DNA of 64,000 bases, from the NCBI GenBank assembly GCA_026120035.1, contig JALRME010000003.1, positions 868,001 through 932,000 of the forward strand, read 5' to 3'. A program made the translations under genes and the position numbers. The notes under the pieces are model-generated. The model saw nothing but the letters and a program-made list of their open reading frames with translations, had not been told where the DNA came from and made no database searches. This DNA comes from Coleophoma eucalyptorum (lineage: Eukaryota; Ascomycota; Leotiomycetes; Helotiales; Dermateaceae). Below, in pieces: positions 13,234 to 24,477 of the stretch (position 1 is its first letter; each line of letters begins with the position of its first letter).

Positions 13234-13268
13234 ACACACACATGGACTTCAGTGGTGTGTGTGTGGTT
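13234..13268. repeat. Hairpin built from an (AC)n/(GT)n pair, followed by T5
   Basis: ACACACACA at 13236-13244 pairs with TGTGTGTGT at 13258-13266 across a 13-nt loop, and a TTTTT run follows at 13269. A shorter AGCCC/GGGCT inverted repeat lies just before it (13215-13226). It could fold in RNA or cruciform DNA; no function is known. Confidence 0.5.
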
Positions 13269-14107
13269 TTTGAACTTCAGACCTTTGTTATAGTTTTTAT
13301 TTTTTTACTTTTCTGTATCTTGGATTGTTGAGGTTGATTTTTTTAAAGCCAGAATTGATGATCCCACACAGAGGGCAATGAAGATATTATATTAGGAATG
13401 AGATATAGGTTTATAGAAAACTTCTCGTTCTTTACTAGTTCATCTCAATTTTGTGCGTCTTTGTAGCTATTCCTCACGTTCTAATATTAGGGTGCTTTCT
13501 GCGGATTTTGGGCTGGAAAAAGTTAAGCGAGCAGAATTTGGGGCAAAGGCATGCTCAAGGTATGTAAATCTGCGCAGGAGGATAAAAGAAGTTCTGGGAT
13601 AAGATACTTCTCCTTTTAGCATCTAACAATCTTCTGTGCTAAATAAATCTTGGTAGGTGCTGGGGTAAAATTAGTTCTTCGAATGGTTTTTTGGCAGCTA
13701 GTCGAACTTCCTTTCTCACATTTACTTGGAACATATGTGGGTTTCAGTTCCACGAATACTTGTGCTTATATACTGTTCTATGATTTGATTTCATAATACC
13801 ATATTATTCACGACAAGTTGTATTTACTGCTTGATTCAGAATAGCAAAAGAGGGATTTGTGATTTATCAACTTCCGAGCATTTCTTGACAAGCACTGAAG
13901 GCATTTTCAACACGACAACTAATTCACGATCCAGGACACTATGAAGGAAAAGCTGAAAAGCTAAAACAGCGCTTTATGTGAGCTTCAAATCATCTTCATT
14001 TGAAGGCAGATAACGTCAACGGGTTGACGGATAGTCGTTGGCCGTGTTCTGCAGCCCATATCGGAAGCGGCCGCCGGCTCCACGCCAGAAGAAACAATCA
14101 TACGTTC

Positions 14108-14123
14108 ACGCGACAAAACGCGC
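14108..14123. promoter_or_regulatory. Two tandem ACGCG (MCB-like) elements
   Basis: ACGCGA and ACGCGC lie 5 bp apart, about 75-90 bp upstream of the HIRIP3-like ATG. ACGCG is the core of the MluI cell-cycle box bound by MBF in yeasts. The role here is inferred from sequence and position. Confidence 0.4.
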
Positions 14124-14198
14124 TCGACCTTCACTCAGCCTTGCGACAATCAGTCTCCAAACTGCAAACTCCCTCACTAAATTCCTCGATACGCTGCA

Positions 14199-15695
14199 AT
14201 GGCACCGACATCCAAAGCTATAGTAGATGCGCTAAAGAAAACCGTCCAAACAGTCTTCAATAGCAATGAACGGGACGATCTCAGTGTCAGTTTGATTCGA
14301 AGCAAGGTGGAAGACGAGCTCGAGCTGGAAGAGGGGTTCTTCAAGCAAGCGGAATGGAAGCAGAAGAGCAAGGATCTTGTAAAGGACTATGTGGTTTGTA
14401 TCTCGAAATTTTGTTCCGGACGCCTTATTGATTGATATTTACAGGAAGAATTGATTCAAGCTGAAATAGCACCAAGTTCACCAATTTCTCCTCCTAAACC
14501 TGCGCCGAAACCTGCGAAAGCAAAGCCTGTGAAGAAAGCTGCACCACCACCTGAAAAGAAGGGCGCAAAGAGGGCTGCAGTAGAACCGAAGGCACGACCA
14601 GGAAAGCGGCAGAAGAAGGCAGATATACCCTCGGAATCCGAAGACGAGGAAAGTGAACTACCTGCAGAGGATGAGGAGGAGTCCTCGCTTTCTGAGCTGA
14701 GCGACTTTGAGTCAGATGCTCCAAAGAAAACAAAGAAAAGCGCGAAACCCAAGACTAAGGCCCCGGTGAAGCGACAGTCGAAGAGCAAGGCGAAGGTCAT
14801 AAGTGAGTCGGAAGAGCAGGAAGAGGACGAGGTTAGCGAGCTAGGAAGCGAGGCAGACTCACCACCAAAGAAGAGTAGCAGGCCGACAAAATCGAAACCC
14901 AGTTCCAAGAACATGGTGAGCTCAGATGAAGAATCCGAACCCGCTGCTTCAACGAAGAAAGTCATAAAGAACTCTACCCCAGTGATTGCGAAAAGTTCGT
15001 CCCCACGAGCTACAAAGAAGCAAGCTTCGAAGGCGGAGTTCGAGAAGTCCGATGACGAGGAGGATGCTTCTGAGAGCGGAATAACGAAGACTGAATCAAA
15101 GCAGGCCGAAGAAGCGGAAACAAAGGCCAACGATTCCGATTCTTCTGAAATGTCAATCGTCTTAGACGAACCACCGCCCAAAAAGCGCGCATCTAAGAAA
15201 TCAGGAGAAAGCAAGGCACCCAAGGCACCCAAGACCAGCAAAGCCAAGGCTAGCAGCAGTGTAGCGACAAAAGATCTCAGTCCACAAGAAGTCGAAATGA
15301 AGATGCTACAAGGACAACTACGTAAGTGTGGCGTGACCAAGATCTGGCAGTTTGAACTGAAGCAATTTGGGGACGATAACAACAAAAAAATCCGACATTT
15401 GAAGGAGATGCTAAGAGATGTGGGAATGACGGGACGGTTCTCAGAAGCAAAGGCCGCTGAGATTAAGGAGATGAGGGAGTTGGCTGCGGATGTGGAAGCT
15501 GTGACACAGGGGAATGAGAATTGGGGAACGGGTGGCAGGTCAAGAAGGAGTGCGGGAACTCTAAAGAGACAGGTAATCAAAGATGATAGTGATGAAGATG
15601 AGGATGAAGCAAAAGAGGAACAGGAAGATCGGGCTGCAAAAGTGAAGCAAGATTTGGCGTTCTTGGGCGATGAAAGTAGTAGTGATGATGATTGA
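14199..15695 (+). CDS. HIRIP3/CHZ-like histone-chaperone-type nuclear protein
   Basis: Exons 14199-14393 and 14445-15695 (51-nt intron, phase 0) give 481 residues. The N-terminal 60 residues are helical and resemble a DEK-C-type fold. The middle is a long alternation of Lys/Pro-rich and Ser/Glu/Asp-rich segments with many SxSEDE-type CK2 sites. Around residues 345-415 lies the conserved block with KCGVTKIWQFELKQF, then IRHLKEMLRDVGMTGRFS. This matches the C-terminal region of HIRA-interacting protein 3 and related histone-binding (CHZ-type) proteins. The protein probably binds H2A-H2B-type histones in the nucleus, but this is family inference. The acidic tail ends in ESSSDDD. The donor site GTTTGT is not the strongest form but is the only one in phase. 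Confidence 0.75.
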
Positions 15696-15879
15696 GGAAT
15701 CCGGTTGCCTTTTATTTCTTTATGTACAACATGATCATAGTCGTTGTAAGAGTAGACAGATCGTCAAATGTACACTGCAGAATTTGCTTTTCAGCCAAGT
15801 CTCGATATGTCCATGAAACCAGGCTTTGAGCCTTGTTTGAACAAAAGCAACCCTAGGGAGTTCTGGCACCAAGTCACCC

Positions 15880-16890
15880 TCAAGAGACAATTCCAGAATC
15901 CAGAATCTCCTGAAAATCCCTTGCCCACCCAACCATCTTCTGGCCATCTGTCTGCGCAGGCAGATGTTTCTTGTGAAATGTACTGACATGCACAACACCA
16001 AGCCCGATCCTCTGCAGCGTCTCTATCAAGCTACTCCCCTGTTGAGTGTCCGCAATGACCAACCCTACATCAGCCTCCAGCAAACACTCTAAATCAGTAG
16101 TGGAATCGCCAACATAGAAACATCTCCCACTGCTTGATCCAGCTCTCTTCCCCTCGCTACTCATCTCCTTGTCTAGGCCCTCTCTCCATCTCCGAACTAT
16201 ATCTCTCATAACACGCACCTTATCCTCTGAGGTAGCGATGACCTCGCCATTCTCCTCAGGGCCATAGATCACCCCAGTTTCGGCGTCGATAGAATTAGCA
16301 AAGATCTCAACTCCGTCCTCTTCAATATCTTCCCCCTTCTGCAACGACGGGGGATCACGATCCGACACAATAGTCTCGAAGACACCACGCACAAAGTCCC
16401 GCGAGAAGTTGACAGAGAGGATGCAACCCCTCGGGCGGCTCATCTCCTTCGCATCCTCATCTCCCCCCTTCTTAGCAAGCAAGTCCACAAACTCCTTGAC
16501 GCCCTTCCTGATCAGCACATCCCCACTCGCAACAGCAGCCCGCCCAAATCCTCTCCACTCCCGTCGCCCAACCCCCCTGAAGATCCCTTGATCGCCAATC
16601 CTCTCAAAACTGGCGCGTTCCACGCCTTTTAGGTTCCTCAAGAATTCAAGTTCCTGGGGCAAAGAGACTCGGCTGGATTTTGGGGGTTGGGTGGATACGT
16701 GTGCTGTGTAGGAGTTGGTGTATGCTGCGAGGATATTTTTGTATGCCGATGTAAAGTCTTGGGGCTTGCAGCGAGCGGGTGAAGATTGATAGTTTAGAGC
16801 GTGCTTGAAGAGGACGTTGATGGTGTCGCTCTTGGTGAGCGTCCCATCAAAATCGAGGATTACAAGAGGTGGAACCGAGATTGGTCTCAT
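15880..16890 (-). CDS. HAD-superfamily phosphatase, function unknown
   Basis: A single exon gives 336 residues. Motif I is LVILDFDGTLTKSDT (nucleophile Asp13, acid Asp15), a SVNFSRDFVRG segment follows, and motif IV is YVGDSTTDLECLLEADVG. The layout resembles phosphoserine-phosphatase-like HAD proteins with an all-alpha cap. The substrate cannot be inferred. No signal peptide or membrane segment is seen, so it is probably cytosolic. It converges with the HIRIP3-like gene, with only about 180 bp between the stop codons. Confidence 0.85.
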   Translation of the reverse strand: MRPISVPPLVILDFDGTLTKSDTINVLFKHALNYQSSPARCKPQDFTSAYKNILAAYTNSYTAHVSTQPPKSSRVSLPQELEFLRNLKGVERASFERIGDQGIFRGVGRREWRGFGRAAVASGDVLIRKGVKEFVDLLAKKGGDEDAKEMSRPRGCILSVNFSRDFVRGVFETIVSDRDPPSLQKGEDIEEDGVEIFANSIDAETGVIYGPEENGEVIATSEDKVRVMRDIVRRWREGLDKEMSSEGKRAGSSSGRCFYVGDSTTDLECLLEADVGLVIADTQQGSSLIETLQRIGLGVVHVSTFHKKHLPAQTDGQKMVGWARDFQEILDSGIVS

Positions 16891-17997
16891 GACTCCCTTC
16901 CCCCTATCTTCCTTACTCTATGGTGGTCCGACGTTCTTGAATTAGGGGGTTGGCTTGGTGACAATGTACTCTATTCAGCCTTGGGATATTGTGATAGCTA
17001 CTCTACTCGATGGTTTGCGATTGATAAACATTCGGATGGATACCCCGGATGAAAAGATCTTTCCATACCCTCCTTTTTGACCAGGATACAGTAGCACAGA
17101 CTTTGATCTAACACCTAGTTACCAGTTATGTCTCATCTTAATATAGATAGAAATCATAGAATCTCTCCGTGGTGCTTTGATATTGTGCCTGGGCTGTACT
17201 TTCTACGGAATCCGAATCCAATAGTGACATCAATACCCGCAAAATGAGCCTACGACAAACAGCCAATCTTTGGTGATACTAAGAAGGTGCATTCTTGGAA
17301 GAGGGGACTCGATATTTACAACAACCATTGCTCATTCTAAGTAACATTAACGAGAAGTAATGCTGCTTCTGCGAACTACATCCCTATGAATAAAAGCGAG
17401 TAGGTTATATTCAAAGTATTAAACATATCAACACGTGACATCATAGCACCCACGAAGAAACATGCAGGAATGTTCTTCTACCCGCCTCCCTAACTCATAA
17501 AATGCACCATTAGGTTTGAAGTGAGAGAACACAATATATTAAAGATACCGAAGTGAAAGAGTCGTAGTGACTGGCACAGAAATCTCTCTTGGAAGTTGTC
17601 CCATAAGGATGTAGCAAAACTTCATCGCGGAAGTCAAGAATCACATGCGCGTACGTGATATATACTAACTTCTTGGCTAGGTGTGAGGATAGTGCAGTAG
17701 ACAGCGAAGCCAGGGAGATTCGAATGCGGTGGCCCGGCACAGTCGCTTGTTTTGCTGAAAGTGTTCTTGAAGCGAGGAGCACATAATGATTGTCTTGAAA
17801 AGTGTCATGGAAAGTCGTTGATAGATAGATATGCATTCTTGTCTACCGAGTGGATAGGCGACATAATCTCAGCAGTAAGGAAACCGGATTAGTGATCATT
17901 CTGCGGTTAAAACGCATTGCGAGGCTGTCAATCCATTTTAAGACATTTGGTTGTCTACATGCTAGCCCATCGCCCCTTGAGTCATGCATTTGATGCA
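16891..17997. other. Gene-poor region upstream of the HAD gene
   Basis: No supported gene. It should contain the HAD promoter and the 3' UTR of the small gene at 17998-18750. The minus-strand open frame at 17510-17836 has no recognisable features. Confidence 0.45.
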
Positions 17998-18750
17998 TTA
18001 AGACTTTTTGTCACCCGCAGCTCTCTCTACCCCGTCAGTTCCGGCAGTCTCGGTTCGTTCAGCGGCTTCAAAGCTCGCAAGCAGATTGTCGATCTTCTTT
18101 TCCAGGCTTGTGAGGTTTGCCTCAAGGACCTGCGCCGTCTTTTCTCCTCTAGTACGACGGAAAACATCGTCAGCTCATATTCTACAAGGGTTGGCAGTGG
18201 AATGACATTTGGTTGGATGCTAGAAGTAAAAGAAAACAGCGCCTTCGAAGTTGGAAAAGGTACCGTAGGTGAGATGGTTAGACGCTCAGAGGGATACAGG
18301 GATCAACTTTCCAAACGGACCATCTATAAAGTACCTCATAGAGCCAAGGATGGAGCAGTGCGACAAGGAAACTTGCAAAAGCAAGATGGTAATTGGGCTT
18401 AAAAATAGGACCCATAAAGATGCACCCGTTGCAAAAGACGATTGAGATGGTTACTAGCTGTAGTGACGTAGAACACACTTACCGAGCAAGGTCTTTGAAT
18501 GCCTAGGCAATGACCCAAGTTAGTTGAGGCTTAAAGCAGTACCAAGAGAGAAGCATCCGAGCAAAGGGCGGAATACGGAGATTGCTCTGCAAAAGGACGT
18601 CACCATACTCCGTATCTCGTGATACCCGAAAATGCTTCATGTGGCAGAGGAAGAAGTGGTTCATCATACCTGCGCAAGATCTGCATCTGACACTGCTCCT
18701 TGTTGCTCGTTGTTCTCAGGCACAGTGCCGTTCGTGCTTGAAGATGCCAT
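17998..18750 (-). CDS. Small coiled-coil protein, 83 aa, three exons
   Basis: This gene is invisible as a long open frame. Exons (gene order) 18750-18670, 18502-18483 and 18148-17998 give 81+20+151 nt, exactly 84 codons. The sites are CAG|GTATGA..CCTAG|GCA and CG|GTAAGT..CTAG|AGG. The start is MASSSTNGTVPENNEQQ, and a helical segment follows: AFKDLARGEKTAQVLEANL, then TSLEKKIDNLLASFEAAE. The heptad spacing of Leu/Ile (VLEANLTSLEKKIDNLL) predicts a short coiled coil, and the ends are polar and probably disordered. I do not recognise the family with certainty. The GEKTA..LEANL..LE pattern looks like a conserved small fungal protein rather than chance. The introns are 167 and 334 nt, longer than those of its neighbours. 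Confidence 0.65.
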
Positions 18751-20585
18751 GGTGGCCGTGCTGCGATAAGGTGGGACTGGATCAGGCTGAAGAAGCACAA
18801 GAATCACGATAAATTCATGTGCATGAAATAGGGACAATAAAGTTGGATGGATATCAGTCTTGTTCACGTGGAGGCAGAATAGCTTAAACCTCGAACAGCT
18901 GGTGCAGTGCCAGGATAGGCCTAGTCAAATATATAGAAATTGATGCCTAAGGCACAGAGGCCCAAAGCAGGAGCCAACAGTGCGCCTATACGAGGAGGCA
19001 AGGCCCTTCTACTTGCTCAGCAATGGATATGCACAACAGCATTGATGGCGAATTGTATCATGGGAAAGGCACAATCTCGATGTAACGCGTATGAATCCAG
19101 CCGTGGTCAAGTCCAGATTTGTAGAATCCGATCAGCCTGGATCGTGGCGGGTGGCCCGATGGGATCTGGCGAAAAGGTTCTAGACTATCCCTCCCTCCCT
19201 GCTGCTTCATGCTCACCGTCCTCGGTCGGTACCTACAGTAGTATCCCTAGTTTTAACGGTAGCCTCCAGAAACCATCTAGGGGACGCTTCTTTGAACCCC
19301 ATTCAACATCTCGTTTTCAGCTCCGCAAGGAATTACCCGCGTGCAAGTGTCTATTCATACGCTCATTAGCTCAGCCATGTTATGCAAGCCTTCGGACACG
19401 CCCTTTAGGCTCTGGCGCATTGAGAATGTGATATGCATCTTGCGAATGAAAGCATGTCAATCCTGTAACCTCTGCGAAAAGAGCCGGCTGGTAGGTTGCC
19501 TGGAGACGGCTACTTTACGAGAATTTGGATCTCGATCTACCACGTGATCATGCACCTGCACGCCGTGACCCTGAGTCAGGGTGGCGGCGACATGCGATTT
19601 GCTGCTAAGAATCCTTCGAGCTTTGGCATGCAAGAAAGGGGGGTGACGATGATGGTATTGTAGAATCATATCTCCAATGGGTCGCTCCATCATTGATGGG
19701 ATGTTTTTACAATTGTAATCTAGCAAGAGTGGCTTAAGCTTCGAGGACGTGTGTATGGAGGACTGAAGAAGATGGGAAGCACGGAAGGTACGAATTAAGG
19801 TACCCAGAAAGGAAAAGGTTAGCAGATCCCGGATCCCAGCAAGTAGAAAGAATGAAAAAAGGGCGGTGTTTGTATCGGGAAGTCTGCGTGGAATCGCAGT
19901 CCTGGATTGCTAGTGTGCTGCCAGCATGATCTTTGACATGCGACTCCGCCCTGCAAACTCAACGGAATGATCCAGGCCATTTTTGGCCCACGGTGGCATG
20001 TCGCTTTCCGGAATATTTTGGGTGCTTCAGTTCTTCAGGCGGAGGCTGCTTTCAAATACCGATCCTGGAGCTGTAACCGTAGCTATAGTTGATGATGATG
20101 ATGATGTTATGTTATGTTGATGTTGAACAGTTGGTATGTTAGGACTGCATGGCATGGGGTAGAATTACAGCCTTCTATACGGGAACGCCAGTCGCGGTGA
20201 TAGAGAAGTCGTGTCCAGCGACGTCTAGACTAGCCAAGTTGGAGGTAGCAGTGCTGCGCTCTTTGATGGCATTTGCCTGGGCCGATAGGGCTACACCGCT
20301 AGTTACTCGAGCATTTCGCCCTCGCCCCAGGCTGCAGCACCGCCTTGGACTCCATCCAGTCCTGTCGGTCCCAGCAACTTCTTGCTGCCCTCTACTTTGT
20401 ACCTCGCTCTACCTTGCACCACAAGAAAGCCGAATATCCACTCTCCGTACCGACTAGTTTACTGGTTGGCTGCGATATGCTTGTCGGCGCCGTCACCGCA
20501 CCCGCGCTGGGTTCCCCCCATATTCTGCCATATCCTCTACGTCTGTTCTTAGGCTGTCCTATTACGAAGTAGTATGGTCTTGTTT

Positions 20586-20652
20586 CATCGGCATCGGCGT
20601 CATCGAGTTCATCGGCATCGACATCGACATCGACATCGACATCGACACATCG
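20586..20652. repeat. Hexanucleotide microsatellite (ATCGAC)n
   Basis: Five perfect ATCGAC copies cover 20617-20646, flanked on the left by degenerate ATCGGC units. The open frames on both strands here (His-Arg and Asp-Val repeats) are by-products of the repeat. Confidence 0.85.
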
Positions 20653-21734
20653 AAACCTCAACTTTCACACAAGCGCGACAAAGACCGTGCCCATACTCTT
20701 TCCTACACTGCTTCCTCCATCTGATCTGCCTTCTATGCGTTATGCTGGAATATTGCTGTCCTAAATGCTGCCACCTTGTTTTTCCTCTTTTCCTCGATTG
20801 CTGTCGTCGTCTTTTCCATCCTCGCTGTGACAGGCCAAAGGGGATTTTCAACACGTGCAGGCCTCATCTCCTAGTGTTGCTCAACCGTCTACACAGTACT
20901 GCTGTAACTCCCTATCTCTCTATCTCGTCATACAATTCCGGCGTATCGAGATACCTGTTCCTGTTTGCTAGCTGCCTTCGGATGACCGAGCCCACGCGAA
21001 TCATGCCTGTTATTGCATGACGTTCTCCTCGCCTCTCTTCCTGTGCTTCTGTTCCGCTGCTGCTGGCTGCTGGTGCCCCTCCGATGCCTTTTGCCCATCA
21101 CCGACACCACAACTGCATTGTGTCAACCCTCCTCTAGACCATCCTGTCTCGACCAAACAGCGTCCGGACTGCCCCTCTGATCCCGTAGCATCGATCTTAT
21201 CTGCCCTAACCTATCTTGCCTTGCCTTACCCAAACCAACCTAACCTGGCCACGCAGAGTCCATACGTTCCATCCCATCATATCTTTTCCCACGCCTTGTT
21301 CGCTTGCCGGTCCAAGATCGCCTTAGATGCCACGGAATCTGCGACCTTCCACACGAGTCGCATCTTCCATCTCGAGCCCAACCCCAATTTCGATCGACAT
21401 GGATGTTTATGAGACCTGACCTGAGCACCTAAACCTTCTCTAGTGGTCTGTCGAGCTGTATGGATCCTTAGCTCCTCCGCTCACTCGTTCCTTCAGCATC
21501 AGCTTCCAGATTCCCATTATTCTTTGACCTCGTTTTTCTCTTTTCCCTTTTCCCTTCCTGCACTTCTCCCGGGCATAAGCAACAAAGACGCCCACAACTT
21601 TTATTCGCCTTTTAATTCCTTTCATCGGTCTCTGCCGAATCCACTGTCAACTATCTCCCGATTCTCCATCGCGGTTCAGGATTCGAACTTGTCCATACGC
21701 TATCTGATCCTGTTCAGTTCTCTCGTCGAAGCTG

Positions 21735-21789
21735 CACCACCACTACCACCATCACTACCACCACTACCACCACCGCAGCCGCCGCCGCT
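21735..21789. repeat. CCA/CTACCA-type trinucleotide-rich repeat
   Basis: A run of ACCACCACTACCACCATCACTACC-like units passes into CCGCAGCCGCCGCCG. It lies in the pyrimidine-rich stretch upstream of the SAM-HMG gene. Confidence 0.7.
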
Positions 21790-22621
21790 ATCCTGCAAAT
21801 CCACGCGCCTTCACCATTTCCCCATTATTCTAGCCCACAGATCCATCTTTTCTGGGACCCGATCAATCTCATCGACCGACACCCTCGCCGGAACGATCGA
21901 CGCGCGCACCTGTATCTTCCTCCGGTTGGTCCCATGTTCTCACAACAATACATCTTCACTTACTCCCACCCCACCATATGCGCCATCCCTACACCTATTA
22001 TCTGATCCTACTCTTATTTCATACACACTCAAATCGATACAGCTTCTGCAATAATCTCATAGCGCCTCCCGTACCACACACCTCATTCGCGCTTTTGCAT
22101 TATAGCATTGCCGCTAACACTTGTCTCCCAAAGGAAGGCCTTCCGCCGTGGTCAACAACTGCGCTGTTCTACACGTCCTTGTAATCGACAGCACCTTCGC
22201 CACTACTACTATCAGTCCTTCCACTTCGAACCTGCGAATCAACATAGCCTCTACGTCGAAGTAATTGCTCAATTGCACAACCCGCAACTCTTATTAGGCT
22301 GCCTGCTATACTTGTGGATTACTGTTCCTATCTCCTACTAGCCAATACTTTGCGACCAAGTCCTACGACGTCTATACCGGTCTTCGTCAGGTCATAGAAA
22401 CACACGGAAACTGCAGACATTCATGCGCTTTATTTGTTCTACGTCAGAACCCTCAACTTGGCTCCAGGCGGGACGGAAAGCTTATTGGAGTAGGAGCAAA
22501 GCACAAAATACCCAAAGACTCCGCTGGGGTGTGTTATATATAGAGCTGCGTAGCCACGCTCTATTATAAAATTCTACCGTCAAGAATCCCTGGACGATTG
22601 GATCCAGAATACGCCTGCTGT

Positions 22622-24477
22622 ATGACTGAACTGGGAGAGATATTTGCGGAGCTGGGCATCTCGCAATATCTAAATGATTTTGTTGAGCAAGGCTTCGACA
22701 CATGGGACACAATCTTGGATATTACGGAGTCGGACTTGTAGGTTGGGAATATATGCAGCCCAGAATATTCTGCTAAACAATGATACAGCGACGCGCTCAA
22801 TGTGAAGCTGGGCCACCGGAGGGTACGTAGCTTAGAAGCTTCCCGTCAAGTAGTGGAATTAACATGGCAATAGAAAATCCAGAGGAAGATTGCACAGTCA
22901 AGAAACCTGTCTTTGGATAGGGCCTTGATCTCACCAAGCAGGAATACTCCCAGCGAGGACCGATCAGCAGATGAACCGAAGACTAGCGGACACAGACCAG
23001 ACGGTAAAGATGGAGGTGCAGTAGTACAAGGAGCAAAGCGCAAGTACAGACGACATCCAAAGGTGCACAGTCTCACATATCTCGCTGATGAATTCATAAT
23101 GACTTACATGGTATAGGCAGATGAAAATGCTCCAGAGAGACCTCCTTCGGCATATGTCATTTTTTCGAATAGTAGGTCGATGTGCTTCTAGAACGCTAAC
23201 TTGGAAGCTAACTTCAACAGAAATGCGTGAGGATCTCAAAGGCAGACACCTATCATTTACAGAAATTGCCAAGTTAGTGGGAGAGCATTGGCAAAATCTA
23301 TCTCCTCGAGAAAGGGAACCTTTTGAACAGCAAGCTTCTACTGCAAAAGAAAAATACAACAACGAACTATCCGAGTACAAGAAGACTGAACAGTACAAGG
23401 AATACTCCCAATATCTGATAGAATTCAAGACAAGGCAAGCGCAACAACAACAGCAACAACAGCAGCAGTCTGCCGATGCAGATAGCGCGAAAAGGCCTAA
23501 GCTGGAAGCTCACCCTAGCACGAATAGTAACAGTAGTGGTGCAAGTCTATCTGCCAGCGAATCATGGCCTGGACGAAGGCGTGTCAATTCGGTGGCCACA
23601 ACTGGATCTTGGCCCCCCTCAGGACGACAATTATCAACTCCACAATCGCCTGGTGTTCTGAAGATGAACATCTCTCACGCGCCCGCTTCTTCCCCCTCGC
23701 TCCAGGCTAATCCAGCCTCTCCCACCGTCCTTCCTGGGTACAGGGACTCGAACTATGGCGATGCTCAACAATCACTTCCTTGGAGAGAAAGCCAACGTGA
23801 TGAGAATACTGCAATTTTGCGAAAATCCCCGCGGGCCATAGACAGCGCGGATATGCGGACAAGCTTCGCTGGTAAACACCAACCTCGCCCGGAAAACCCC
23901 AATATTACTGGAGCTCTACAACATGCTCATCGCACTGGTGATAGCCACCCCCCACCATCATTGACTTCCGAGTTAACGACTGGAACGACAAGATCATCAG
24001 GATCATCTGCGAGTACGAGTTCGTCCTTCTTCAACCCAAGGACCCCAATGGATCCTACCGGAGAGCGAGCGTTGCCCATTCCAGCGTTGTATCCGCAGAA
24101 GTCATACGAGAATCAATTACCTCCGCTCCGGGCAACGCAATCGTCATTGCTCGGTGGGCAACATTCTCCACATGGTATGTCATCATCTTAAAGACGGTCT
24201 TTCCTCGAAACTAAAAAGACAACACCATATCTCAACAATTCATCGTGCTAACTTGACTACAGGAATTCCACCAATCATGGACTTTCCGACGGCAATGGCC
24301 CCCATGCGGGGACATGTGGCAAATACGACTGCAGGACCTGGGCAACCCTTGATATCTACAAGCCCATCAGAGGACATTCCGCTAGACCCCGTCAGTGCTT
24401 TACTGAAGGCAGGCGAGATTGTCGATCGAAATAGTCGGAATTGGCGATCTCAACTGGAGGAGACGCGGAGATCTTGA
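22622..24477 (+). CDS. SAM-domain + HMG-box protein
   Basis: Six exons: 22622-22737, 22789-22822, 22874-23062, 23117-23171, 23221-24174 and 24263-24477. Together they give 520 residues with all five intron phases consistent. Residues 1-60 form a SAM domain (GISQYLNDFVEQGFDTWDTI, then DALNVKLGHRRKI). Residues about 114-200 form an HMG box (ERPPSAYVIFSNKMRE, then FTEIAKLVGEHWQNLS). A tract of nine Gln follows at 23442-23468, and the rest is Ser/Pro-rich. HMG boxes bend DNA and SAM domains oligomerise, so this is probably a nuclear transcription or chromatin factor. Several such HMG proteins control sexual development in ascomycetes, but a role here is inference. The ATG is placed because the SAM domain begins at once after it. 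Confidence 0.85.

Larger units (their letters stand above)
10574..14198. other. Long gene-poor region between TPS1 and the HIRIP3-like gene
   Basis: These 3.6 kb lie upstream of two divergent genes. Several open frames of 80-156 codons occur (for example 11542-12012 + and 11034-11372 -). None shows a family motif or a sensible splice partner. The part from about 12400 to 14000 is AT-rich. One hairpin at 13234-13268 is listed separately. Long 5' leaders with introns are possible but not provable here. Confidence 0.45.
18751..22621. other. Long gene-poor region and pyrimidine-rich leader
   Basis: No supported gene in 3.9 kb. From about 20700 to 22400 the plus strand is strongly C/T-rich, as in long fungal 5' leaders and promoters, which fits the SAM-HMG gene downstream. 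The open frame 21443-22054 (203 codons) is made of low-complexity Ser/Pro/Leu/His sequence produced by this bias. Simple repeats are listed separately. TATATA near 22535 could be a core promoter element. Confidence 0.45.

Noticed and set aside
14456..15580. 374-codon open frame antisense to the HIRIP3-like gene
   Set aside because: It is Ser/Phe/Leu-rich, the mirror of the Lys/Glu/Ser codons of the sense gene. It has no family features and the sense protein is clearly real.
20574..21020. His/Arg-repeat open frame and Asp/Val-repeat frame on the other strand
   Set aside because: Both are translations of the (ATCGAC)n microsatellite.
21670..21700. B-box-like GATTCGAAC sequence, possible tRNA
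   Set aside because: No cloverleaf could be formed around it; no A box or acceptor stem is present. I found no tRNA in the window.
21443..22054. 203-codon open frame upstream of the SAM-HMG gene
   Set aside because: Low-complexity Ser/Pro/Leu sequence caused by C/T bias and the CCACCA repeat; no domain or conserved start.
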